A program made the translations under genes and the position numbers. The notes under the pieces were generated by a model. That model searched no databases, was not told the origin of the DNA, and saw only the letters and a list, made by a program, of their open reading frames with translations. Positions 35,844 through 43,426 of a stretch of DNA of 64,000 bases are shown here, in pieces. Source of the stretch: Polaribacter porphyrae (lineage in GTDB: Bacteria > Bacteroidota > Bacteroidia > Flavobacteriales > Flavobacteriaceae); assembly GCF_002954685.1 (NCBI RefSeq), contig NZ_MSCN01000001.1:3080841-3144840 (forward strand). Direction: 5' to 3'. Numbering within the stretch: the stretch's first letter is position 1; the number at the start of each line of letters is the position of its first letter.

Positions 35844-36638
35844 CTATTTACTCAAATTTAATATTCGAAATGCTCCTTGAATTACTAGCATAAAAACTAT
35901 TGTTCCAATAATTAAATCTGGTTTATTAGAACTTAAATAATTTACTAAAATTCCTGCAATTATTACTCCTAAATTGATAATTACGTCATTTGAGGTAAAA
36001 ATCATACTTGCCTTTATGTGTGCCTCTTCTTTACTTTTTGACTTTTGCAAAATATAAAGACAAATTCCATTTGCGATAAGTGCAAAAATTGAAATGATAA
36101 TCATTGTTGAAAAATCAGGAAGTTTTTCGTCTCCGAAAAAACGTCTTAAAACTTCTATAAATCCAATAATTGCAAGTACGATTTGAAAATACCCAGCAAT
36201 TTTTGCTATACGTTTTTTCTTAATTAAAGTTCCACCAACAGCAAACAAACTAATTCCATAAACAAAACTATCTGCAAGCATATCCAAACTATCTGCAACA
36301 AGACCCATAGATTTTGAAATAAAACCTGTTGTTATTTCGATAATAAAAAAAGCAAAATTAATTACAAGAACTGTCCAAAGTATTTTTTTCTGATTATTAT
36401 TTTCTTTAAAATTAGTCTGGTTGGTTTTTTCAGTTGAGATTTTCTTACTTCCTAAATTTAGTTCGACAATCGAATTTTCAATTTGGGCAATTTCTCCTTT
36501 ATGAAAAATAGTCAATTTTCTATTTGGAATATCAAAGTCTAAATTTGCAATGTTTGAAATTCCATCCAATTTTAATCGGATAAGATTTTCCTCTGAAGGA
36601 CAATCCATTTTCGTAATTTCAAAAATTGTCTTGTTCAC
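35844..36638 (-). CDS. CDF-like cation transporter with HMA-like N-terminal domain
   Basis: 264 residues. Residues 1-70 resemble a heavy-metal-associated domain with MDCPSEE (a single Cys, not CxxC). Then about six membrane helices with SMGLVADSLDMLADSF (the HxxxD-type site is D-rich here) and SNDVIINLGVIIAG. No C-terminal cytoplasmic domain is left, so it is shorter than typical CDF proteins. Likely a heavy-metal exporter or sensor-linked transporter; substrate unknown. ATG 36636-36638. Confidence 0.82.
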   Translation of the reverse strand: MNKTIFEITKMDCPSEENLIRLKLDGISNIANLDFDIPNRKLTIFHKGEIAQIENSIVELNLGSKKISTEKTNQTNFKENNNQKKILWTVLVINFAFFIIEITTGFISKSMGLVADSLDMLADSFVYGISLFAVGGTLIKKKRIAKIAGYFQIVLAIIGFIEVLRRFFGDEKLPDFSTMIIISIFALIANGICLYILQKSKSKEEAHIKASMIFTSNDVIINLGVIIAGILVNYLSSNKPDLIIGTIVFMLVIQGAFRILNLSK

Positions 36639-36682
36639 TCTGTTATATAGTTTTCTGTATTAAAACTAAATATTCTTAAAAT

Positions 36683-37891
36683 TTACTCCTCCTTATATTC
36701 ATAATACAAAAAGTCATTATAAGGAAAACGTTGAATATGTATTTTCTTAACTTCTTCGTAAGTTTTGTCCTTAAATTCTTCTAAATTTTCCTTATTTAAT
36801 GCTGATATAAAAATCGATTCAACGTCATTATTACTCATCCAAGTTTTTTTCCAATCTTGTAATGTATAATGTTCTTTCCCTTTTTCAGTAACTAAATCAT
36901 CATCATCTATAGTTTCGTATTCGTAAGCATCAATCTTATTAAAAACCATTACAGTAGGTTTATCTACACAATTAATATCATCTAAAATAGAATTTACAGA
37001 TGTGATATGGTCTTCAAAATTAGGATGAGAAATATCAACAACATGCAATAATAAATCTGCTTCACGAACTTCATCTAAAGTAGATTTAAAAGATTCTACT
37101 AATTGTGTTGGTAATTTTCGAATAAAACCAACAGTATCTGTCATTAAAAAAGGTATGTTCTTAATTACCACTTTACGTACTGTAGTATCTAAAGTTGCAA
37201 ACAATTTATTTTCTGCAAAAACATCACTTTTACTAATTACGTTCATTAAGGTAGATTTTCCAACATTGGTGTAACCAACCAAAGCTACTCTTACCATTTT
37301 ACCACGATTCTTTCTTTGAACTGCCATTTGTTTATCAATGGTTTTCAATCGTTTTTTGAGAACTGCTATTTTATCGCGAATAATACGTCTGTCTGTTTCT
37401 ATTTCAGTTTCTCCTGGTCCACGCATTCCAATTCCTCCTTTTTGCTTATCAAGGTGTGTCCAAAGACGCGTTAAACGTGGTAATAAATATTCACTTTGAG
37501 CTAGTTCTACTTGCGTTTTTGCAGAACTGGTTTGCGCTCTTTGTGCAAAAATATCAAGGATTAGATTAGTTCTATCTAAAATTTTACAATCTAGAATTTT
37601 CTCTATATTTCGTAATTGTGCAGGAGATAATTCATCATCAAAAATAGCTGTGCCTACTTTATTAGAGTGTATATAATCTTTAACTTCATCTAACTTACCT
37701 GCTCCTAAAAAAGTTTTAGGATTTGGTCTTTCTAATTTTTGAACAAAACGTTTTACAGGAACTCCACCTGCTGTTTTGGTTAAAAAATCGAGTTCGTCTA
37801 AATATTCTTCAGATTTTGTTTCATCTTGTTGTTGGGTAATAATACCTATCAACACAACTTTTTCTGAAATGGCTTCTTTTGCATCTATCAT
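36683..37891 (-). CDS. hflX: GTPase HflX
   Basis: 402 residues from the ATG at 37889-37891; an earlier TTG at 37957 is part of the upstream DNA. The Gly-rich GGIGMRGPGETEIETDRR, G1 GYTNVGKST, G3 DTVGF and G4 NKID motifs are all visible. HflX is a ribosome-associated GTPase which splits stalled 70S particles and 50S-bound. A promoter box lies just upstream. Its upstream neighbour is the carbonic anhydrase gene. Confidence 0.95.
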   Translation of the reverse strand: MIDAKEAISEKVVLIGIITQQQDETKSEEYLDELDFLTKTAGGVPVKRFVQKLERPNPKTFLGAGKLDEVKDYIHSNKVGTAIFDDELSPAQLRNIEKILDCKILDRTNLILDIFAQRAQTSSAKTQVELAQSEYLLPRLTRLWTHLDKQKGGIGMRGPGETEIETDRRIIRDKIAVLKKRLKTIDKQMAVQRKNRGKMVRVALVGYTNVGKSTLMNVISKSDVFAENKLFATLDTTVRKVVIKNIPFLMTDTVGFIRKLPTQLVESFKSTLDEVREADLLLHVVDISHPNFEDHITSVNSILDDINCVDKPTVMVFNKIDAYEYETIDDDDLVTEKGKEHYTLQDWKKTWMSNNDVESIFISALNKENLEEFKDKTYEEVKKIHIQRFPYNDFLYYEYKEE

Positions 37892-37897
37892 AAGTAA

Positions 37898-37924
37898 CAA
37901 AGGTAAAAAGAAAGTTGACACCAA
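37898..37924 (-). promoter_or_regulatory. hflX promoter
   Basis: Reverse strand TTG (37924-37922) and TACCTTTG (37905-37898) with a spacer of 16 bases, just short of the 17-23 consensus. It lies 6 bases before the chosen ATG, so the leader is almost absent. Confidence 0.5.
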
Positions 37925-37980
37925 AAACAATCTTTTGATGCCAACTAAATCAATCAACCAAACTAATTCAAATAATAATA

Positions 37981-38739
37981 TTATATAAATTCTACTTTTC
38001 CTGTAGCCATATTATACACTGCAGCTACAATTTTTATTTTTCCATCGTCTTCTAAACTTGCCATTTTTGGTGATCTTTTTCTAATGTCCTCCACAGTAAT
38101 TTTAGCATTTTTATGAATTACATTTGTTAGAAATTCTGTGTTTTTCGAAGAAATTTCGCCAGATTTTGGAGTGGCTTTTACAGAAGGTTTTATTTCATCT
38201 AATAAATTTTGTAAGGAATTCATCTCCATTGAAGCTGCATTTGTATTATCTACAGCGTGCTTTACAGCTCCACAAGCTGTATGTCCCATAACTATTACCA
38301 CTTTTGAACCTGCAACTGCTGTAGCAAATTCCATAGAGCCTACTATGTCTGCATTTTCTATATTTCCAGCAACTCTAGCCACAAAAATATCTCCAATTCC
38401 TAAATCGAAAACATCTTCTACTGGTACTCTACTATCTACACAAGAAAGTACAATTGCTTTTGGATACTGGCCAATCATAGCCTCTCTTCTTTGTGAAGAA
38501 TGATCTCTTTGTGTTAGGTTATTGCTCACAAAATTTTCATTTCCTTTTTTAAGTTTTCCTATAATTTCATCAGGAGTCATGTTTTCCTGTTCTTCTGCTG
38601 TTAAAATACTTTTTACAGGAGCTTGTTTTACTGTTTCTGTTACTGTTGATTTTGCACTTTCAGATTTCTTATCTGTTATACAGGATATAACTGATAGTGA
38701 TACTATTAAAATTCCAAAATACTTTATAAGATTTTTCAT
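37981..38739 (-). CDS. Beta-class carbonic anhydrase, lipoprotein
   Basis: 252 residues with a lipobox (SVISC, Cys20), so it is anchored outside the cytoplasm. Zinc and catalytic motifs are VLSCVDSRVPVE (Cys and Asp/Arg pair) and GHTACGAVK (His and Cys). It hydrates carbon dioxide to bicarbonate. An exported lipidated beta enzyme is less usual than the cytoplasmic form. It starts 23 bases after the stop of the DUF2490 gene, so they are likely co-transcribed. Confidence 0.93.
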   Translation of the reverse strand: MKNLIKYFGILIVSLSVISCITDKKSESAKSTVTETVKQAPVKSILTAEEQENMTPDEIIGKLKKGNENFVSNNLTQRDHSSQRREAMIGQYPKAIVLSCVDSRVPVEDVFDLGIGDIFVARVAGNIENADIVGSMEFATAVAGSKVVIVMGHTACGAVKHAVDNTNAASMEMNSLQNLLDEIKPSVKATPKSGEISSKNTEFLTNVIHKNAKITVEDIRKRSPKMASLEDDGKIKIVAAVYNMATGKVEFI

Positions 38740-38762
38740 AAATAAATATTTAAAAGTTACTG

Positions 38763-39452
38763 TTAAAAATTGTGATGCATGCTAAATTGTAATTGTCCTT
38801 TTGCCCAAGTATTGGTAGTTTGTTTCATCCAACCAGCTTGAAATCTAATTTTTGAGTTCAGTACATAACCTAAACCTAAATACGTTCTGTTTCTATCGAA
38901 AAAAGCTACTGGATTTCCATTACCAATACCTCTTTCTCCATTAATAAATAATTCATTGTAGAAGGCTCCATATATAGTTTTCGGACTTAAACTTTTACTA
39001 TTAAAAGGTACGTTAACAAAAAGATTGTATCTATATCTTGTTCTAAAATCTTGGTTATCTACAAAACGTTGTTCGTATCTAAAACGATGAGTTATTAGAA
39101 CTCTATTCCCTATTTTATTTGGTATCAGTGCTTCTTGATAAATTCTATTTTCATTAAAAGTATCGTCAGAATCTCCAAATTGACCTGTAGTTATATTAGC
39201 AAAACCTAATGTGAACATAATACCAGAGTCTTTTGGAGTATATGTTAAACCAGAACGAAGTAATAATTGCTCTTGGTCACCTAAAAACTGCCAATCTCTG
39301 TACTGGAAATCACCTTGAATACCAAATTGTGAATTTTTAAATTGATGGTTGTAAAAATACATGTACCAAGCACCAGTTTGATTTTCATCAATTTGAGAAA
39401 AAGAAGTGCTAGTAAATAAAAAAATAATTGGTAAAACTAAAAAATATTTCAT
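38763..39452 (-). CDS. DUF2490 outer-membrane protein
   Basis: 229 residues with a signal peptide (1-19). The sequence from TGAWYMYFYNHQF, through RDWQFLGDQEQLLLRSGL and FRYEQRFV, to GAFYNELFINGERG and TNTWAKGQLQFSMHHNF is the DUF2490 family, predicted beta-barrel outer-membrane proteins. It ends in Phe, as outer-membrane barrels do. A reverse-strand TATATTTG box lies about 20 bases before the start. Upstream of the carbonic anhydrase gene. Confidence 0.85.
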   Translation of the reverse strand: MKYFLVLPIIFLFTSTSFSQIDENQTGAWYMYFYNHQFKNSQFGIQGDFQYRDWQFLGDQEQLLLRSGLTYTPKDSGIMFTLGFANITTGQFGDSDDTFNENRIYQEALIPNKIGNRVLITHRFRYEQRFVDNQDFRTRYRYNLFVNVPFNSKSLSPKTIYGAFYNELFINGERGIGNGNPVAFFDRNRTYLGLGYVLNSKIRFQAGWMKQTTNTWAKGQLQFSMHHNF

Positions 39453-39544
39453 GTTAAATATATTTACTGCAAATATAAAAGTAATACTATTAAAAAAGAA
39501 TGTTTAGCATTCTTTTTAACTATATTTTAACGGAAAAGTAAAAG

Positions 39545-39576
39545 CATAAAAAAAGCCTCAACTTACGTTAAGGCTT
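39545..39576 (-). terminator. Intrinsic terminator without an upstream annotated gene
   Basis: Ten-pair stem (one mismatch), TTAC/GTAA loop and T-run of seven on the minus strand. No annotated gene on this strand ends here, so the transcript it serves must start between here and 39743. Confidence 0.75.
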
Positions 39577-39651
39577 ACTTCAATTAATTCAAATTTACAC
39601 TTTACTTCTTCTCTTTTTTAATCATTAAAAGATTAGAGAGTTACAAAGATA
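39545..39651 (-). ncRNA. Possible small leader RNA with MIKKEKK ORF
   Basis: Reading leftwards: TATCTTTG (39651-39644, TAnnTTTG), a 7-codon ORF Met-Ile-Lys-Lys-Glu-Lys-Lys (39625-39602), and a hairpin AAGCCTTAACGTAAGTTGAGGCTT (39576-39553) followed by TTTTTTTAT, an intrinsic terminator. The transcript would be about 90 bases, ending some 90 bases before the DUF2490 gene, which has its own -7 box. It could be an attenuation leader, a regulatory small RNA, or chance; no -33 TTG is visible. Confidence 0.4.
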
Positions 39652-39742
39652 TTTTAGAATTAAAAATAAAACGTTAGCTTTAAGTTAATAAAATAAAAGG
39701 ATAAAGTTAGTTTTTGTTATTTTTACGTAAAAATATTCTCCC

Positions 39743-40714
39743 ATGTTAAATTCATTACTTTATCCAAAACGTAAAAAAAGTGTTAGCACTATAGCTTTTT
39801 ATAATGTCGAAAATCTTTTTCATCCTATAAACGATCCCAATACAAGAGACGACGAGTTTACACCTTTTGGTAGAAGGCGATGGACCTTGAAGCGTTATGA
39901 AACCAAGATAAAAAAGTTAAGTTCTGTTATTGCTAAATTAGGGATGAACAGATCTAAATACCCACCAGCAATTGTTGGTTTGGTAGAGGTTGAAAGTGGA
40001 GAGGTTGTTAATGATTTGGCAAAATCTCGTTATTTACGAAAGCATAATTATCAATATGTGCATCATAACTCACCAGATGAAAGAGGAATAGATGTTGCAA
40101 TGCTGTATAATAAAATAGCTTTTGAGTTGATAGAAAGTTCTACACATCCAGTTTTTTTAGAAAACGAACATGGTGAAAGAGATTACACTAGAGATATTTT
40201 AAAAGTGAGTGGTTATTTGCATGGAGAACTTACTCATATTTTAGTTAATCATTGGTCTTCTAGACGTGATGGAGCAGAAAAAACAGAACACAAGAGAATT
40301 ACTGCTGCAAAAACGGTTAGAGAAATTGTAGCAAAAATTAGAGAGAAAGAAATGAACCCAAGAATAATTATTATGGGCGATTTTAATGATGACCCAACAA
40401 GTAAAAGTATTCAAGAATATTTAGTTAGAGATGATTTTTATAACCCTATGGTTAGTTTATTTGATAATGGTAAAGCTGGTTCTTTAACTTATAATGGAAA
40501 ATGGAATTTATTTGATCAAATTATATTTTCTAAAAACTTTTTAGAAGAAGAAGAAAATCCATTGTCTTTTTATTATGCTGCAGTATATAATAAAAAATGG
40601 ATGAAAATCTACAAAGGTAAGTTTAAAGGAAATCCTTTTAGAACTTATGTAGGACCTTGGTATAAAGGTGGTTTTTCAGATCATTTTCCTGTATATGCTT
40701 TTTTGAGAAAGTAG
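39743..40714 (+). CDS. Endonuclease/exonuclease/phosphatase family protein
   Basis: 323 residues of the EEP fold: FYNVENLF at the N-terminus, VGLVEVE (catalytic Glu), HWSSRRDG, MGDFNDDPTSKS (metal-binding Asp and Asn), FSDHFPVYAF (final Asp-His). No signal peptide, so cytoplasmic. It could cut nucleic acids or lipid/inositol phosphates; the substrate is not shown. A small ORF starts four bases later. Confidence 0.9.
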   Translation: MLNSLLYPKRKKSVSTIAFYNVENLFHPINDPNTRDDEFTPFGRRRWTLKRYETKIKKLSSVIAKLGMNRSKYPPAIVGLVEVESGEVVNDLAKSRYLRKHNYQYVHHNSPDERGIDVAMLYNKIAFELIESSTHPVFLENEHGERDYTRDILKVSGYLHGELTHILVNHWSSRRDGAEKTEHKRITAAKTVREIVAKIREKEMNPRIIIMGDFNDDPTSKSIQEYLVRDDFYNPMVSLFDNGKAGSLTYNGKWNLFDQIIFSKNFLEEEENPLSFYYAAVYNKKWMKIYKGKFKGNPFRTYVGPWYKGGFSDHFPVYAFLRK

Positions 40715-40717
40715 GAT

Positions 40718-41005
40718 ATGGAAATTACTATTCAAGAACTTCAAATTATTTTTCAGAAAATTATTGAAAAACTAGAGGGTTCTGAAAATTATTCAATAAA
40801 AGTAAAAACTGATATTTATAAGCTAATTTCAACGGATAATTGGGATGATTTTAATCAAACTAATTTTGATACTCATTCATTAATTGATGACATTAGAGAG
40901 TTAAAAAAATTAGTTAAGGATAAAAATAGACCTACTACCTATGTTGATTTTGATAGGTTATCAAGTTTATTGAGAGAAATTAGTCAAATTAAAAACCCAA
41001 TTTAA
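40718..41005 (+). CDS. Small protein of unknown function
   Basis: 95 residues, mostly helical (ITIQELQIIFQKIIEKLEGSE, DDIRELKKLVKDKNRP), no signal or membrane segment, and no recognised domain. It starts four bases after the EEP gene and ends in a convergent overlap of four bases with the membrane protein on the other strand. Confidence 0.55.
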   Translation: MEITIQELQIIFQKIIEKLEGSENYSIKVKTDIYKLISTDNWDDFNQTNFDTHSLIDDIRELKKLVKDKNRPTTYVDFDRLSSLLREISQIKNPI

Positions 41006-41241
41006 TCTTTACCAACATTTTTAAACGCCTGTTTTAATTTTTCGTCATTAATAATATACTTTTTGTATTTGCCATCTTTATATCTATAATAAATAAATAA
41101 AGGCATAAAAATAAAAGACAGAAACAAAACACCTAAACCCATTACAACTTCAGCTTTTTCATGTTCTGTGTTTATAAGATAACTACCAATAATCATCCAA
41201 ACTAAAAAGATGATGAACATAATTTTTAATGTTATTTTCAT
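41002..41241 (-). CDS. Small two-helix membrane protein
   Basis: 79 residues with two hydrophobic segments (about 4-22 and 35-52) and a basic C-terminus (YYRYKDGKYKKYIINDEK). Four bases overlap with the + strand gene. Divergent from the GlpQ-like gene. Function unknown. Confidence 0.6.
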   Translation of the reverse strand: MKITLKIMFIIFLVWMIIGSYLINTEHEKAEVVMGLGVLFLSFIFMPLFIYYRYKDGKYKKYIINDEKLKQAFKNVGKD

Positions 41242-41287
41242 ATTACAAAACTACAAAAGTTCTATCTTTATTTTTTAATTTCAATAA

Positions 41288-42271
41288 ATGAAATATGTAT
41301 TATTATTAATTAGTTTCTTAACTTTTTCATGTCATCAAACTAAAAAATCATCAAAAATGAATACCAAAATAGTAATTGCTCATAGAGGAGCTTCTGGATA
41401 TTTGCCTGAACACACCCTTGAAGCAAAGGCTATGGCTCATGCAATGAATGTTGATTTTATTGAACAAGATTTAGTATTGAGTAAAGATGATGTACCTATT
41501 GTTATACATGATATTTATTTGGATGATGTAACAGATGTTGCTATAAAATTCCCAAATAAAAAAAGAAAAGATGGTCGGTTTTATGTAATTGATTTTACGT
41601 TTGATGAACTAAAAACACTTCAAGTTACAGAACGTTTCAATCCAAAAACGGGTCAACAAGTTTATAAACATCGTTTTCCAAAAGGGAAAGGGAATTTTAA
41701 ACTCCATTCTTTGCAAGAAGAAATAGAATTAATTCAAGGTTTAAATGCATCAACCCAAAAAAATATTGGAATTTATCCAGAAATTAAAGCACCAGAATTT
41801 CATAAAAAAGAAGGTAAAAATTTGACTGAAATTGTGTTAAAAGTTTTAACAGATTATGGCTATAAAACAAAAAAAGACAATTGTATTTTACAATGCTTTG
41901 ATGCCAAAGAATTAGAAAGAATTCGCTTTGAATTAAAATCAGAGTTATTTTTAGTACAGTTGATTGAGTTTTCTGATGAAGTAAATCAACTTAAACATTT
42001 TGCTACATATGCAGATGGAGTAGGACCTTGGTACAAGCAAATTTTAGATAAAAAAATAAATGGTAAATTTACGTTTACATCGTTAGTTAAAGATGCTCAT
42101 TTATTAGGGTTAAAAGTACACCCGTACACATTTAGAGCAGATGCTTTAGATGAGTTTAATTCTTTTGATGAAATGATGAAAGAATTATTGATAAATGCAA
42201 ATATAGATGGAGCTTTTACTGATTTTCCTGACAAAATGATAGCGTTTTTAAATCAGAAAAATGATGAGTAA
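41288..42271 (+). CDS. glpQ: Glycerophosphodiester phosphodiesterase, lipoprotein
   Basis: 327 residues with a lipobox (FSC, Cys15). AHRGASGYLPEHTLEAK carries the catalytic His-Arg and the Glu of GDPD enzymes, and DFIEQDLVLSKDDVPIVIHD the metal-binding acids; TDFPDKM near the C-terminus completes the barrel. It hydrolyses glycerophosphodiesters to glycerol 3-phosphate outside the cytoplasm. The stop overlaps the next gene by 11 bases. Confidence 0.92.
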   Translation: MKYVLLLISFLTFSCHQTKKSSKMNTKIVIAHRGASGYLPEHTLEAKAMAHAMNVDFIEQDLVLSKDDVPIVIHDIYLDDVTDVAIKFPNKKRKDGRFYVIDFTFDELKTLQVTERFNPKTGQQVYKHRFPKGKGNFKLHSLQEEIELIQGLNASTQKNIGIYPEIKAPEFHKKEGKNLTEIVLKVLTDYGYKTKKDNCILQCFDAKELERIRFELKSELFLVQLIEFSDEVNQLKHFATYADGVGPWYKQILDKKINGKFTFTSLVKDAHLLGLKVHPYTFRADALDEFNSFDEMMKELLINANIDGAFTDFPDKMIAFLNQKNDE

Positions 42272-42794
42272 AATAAGTTATGAAATTTCACAAAACAATA
42301 ATGAGTTAATTCTTTTAAAAGAGGGTAAAAAAACTCCTTTATTAACTTCTTTCTGGTATATGGAGTTTGGTAAAACTTGTGCCGAAATTAAAGAAGATAA
42401 TGATAAATTATTATATTCAGTCACTAAAAAATTTCAGTTTTGGAAATGGAAAATGGTGTATTTAATTTTTAAAAATGGTGGAGAAAAATCGATCTTAATT
42501 TCACAAAATACAAGAAATACTGTTTTTAAAATTGAATTGTTAAATAGTGTTTATCAAATAAAAGTAAATTATAAAAAGAAGAAATCTATATACAAAGACA
42601 CTACAAAAATAGCCGAGTTTGATGAATCTTTTTTAGCAACTAATAATATTAAATTGTTAGTTGCTGATTCTGGGGAGCTTCAAATATTATTTTTACTTTA
42701 TACGTCATTATTTATCGGAATTAACGATTTAAAATCTAAAACAGCGTTAAAAAGTCAAAAGCAGTTAGAAAAAAATACAGAAGCTTGGTTTTAA
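42261..42794 (+). CDS. Unknown protein, possibly tubby/LURP-one-like
   Basis: 177 residues. Two ATG codons open the frame (42261 and 42264). The chain of short beta strands followed by a C-terminal hydrophobic helix (LQILFLLYTSLFIGI) resembles the LURP-one/tubby C-terminal fold, but this is a guess from pattern alone. It overlaps the GlpQ-like gene by 11 bases, which suggests coupled translation, and ends three bases before a convergent gene. Confidence 0.55.
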   Translation: MMSKISYEISQNNNELILLKEGKKTPLLTSFWYMEFGKTCAEIKEDNDKLLYSVTKKFQFWKWKMVYLIFKNGGEKSILISQNTRNTVFKIELLNSVYQIKVNYKKKKSIYKDTTKIAEFDESFLATNNIKLLVADSGELQILFLLYTSLFIGINDLKSKTALKSQKQLEKNTEAWF

Positions 42795-42796
42795 AA

Positions 42797-43420
42797 TCAT
42801 TCCATTGGTTCTCCTAAAATCATTGGTAAAAATTGTAGGAAAATAATAAATCCTAATATTAATAGTGATATAACAAGAGGTTTAGTAATACCTTTTTTGG
42901 TATAACTTAAATCTTTCCCTAAATAGTTATTCCATAAGTATTCAGTTAAGATTGCATAACCGATTAAATTTAAAATAAGGGTAACTACAAAATTAGCTCC
43001 AACTGAAAAAATGATAATGTAAGTGAGAATTGTGTACCCAATCCCAAATAAAAGCACATATAAACTTTCTTTCGACTTGTTCATCGTTTTAAGGTTAGAC
43101 ATCAATAAAACAGCACCAAAAATTGTACTGAAAAATATAGTAAAACCTTGAATTGTTTTCTTTGAATATAAAGTAGGTACTTCAAATTCATCGAAAGCAT
43201 TTTCTCTATTAGAATGTGTAAGTTCTACTTTTTCTATTTCTTCAAAAATGGGTTGTTTAATTACAATTTCTCCTTCTTTTCGTAATTCTCTTTTCTCAAG
43301 TTCCCAAACCACAGCTTGTAGAGCTTCTTCTGTGTATTTATCTTTGTTTTCAATAATAGCTTCTAATTCAGCATCAGATTTAAAACTCATGTTTTTAGAA
43401 AATCGGTTGTTTTTTTCCAT
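42797..43420 (-). CDS. Membrane protein with short N-terminal helical motif
   Basis: 207 residues. The N-terminal FKSDAELEAIIENKDKYTEEALQAVVWELEKREL is a recurring short motif in Bacteroidota membrane proteins; four helices follow (about 95-205). Six bases from the CLC gene stop, so it lies in the same operon, downstream. Function unknown. Confidence 0.65.
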   Translation of the reverse strand: MEKNNRFSKNMSFKSDAELEAIIENKDKYTEEALQAVVWELEKRELRKEGEIVIKQPIFEEIEKVELTHSNRENAFDEFEVPTLYSKKTIQGFTIFFSTIFGAVLLMSNLKTMNKSKESLYVLLFGIGYTILTYIIIFSVGANFVVTLILNLIGYAILTEYLWNNYLGKDLSYTKKGITKPLVISLLILGFIIFLQFLPMILGEPME

Positions 43421-43426
43421 AGTTTT

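Noticed and set aside
36683..37957. Longer HflX reading with hydrophobic N-terminus (would look like a signal peptide)
   Set aside because: The extra residues start at a TTG, cover the promoter region, and HflX is cytoplasmic; the ATG at 37891 fits the family.
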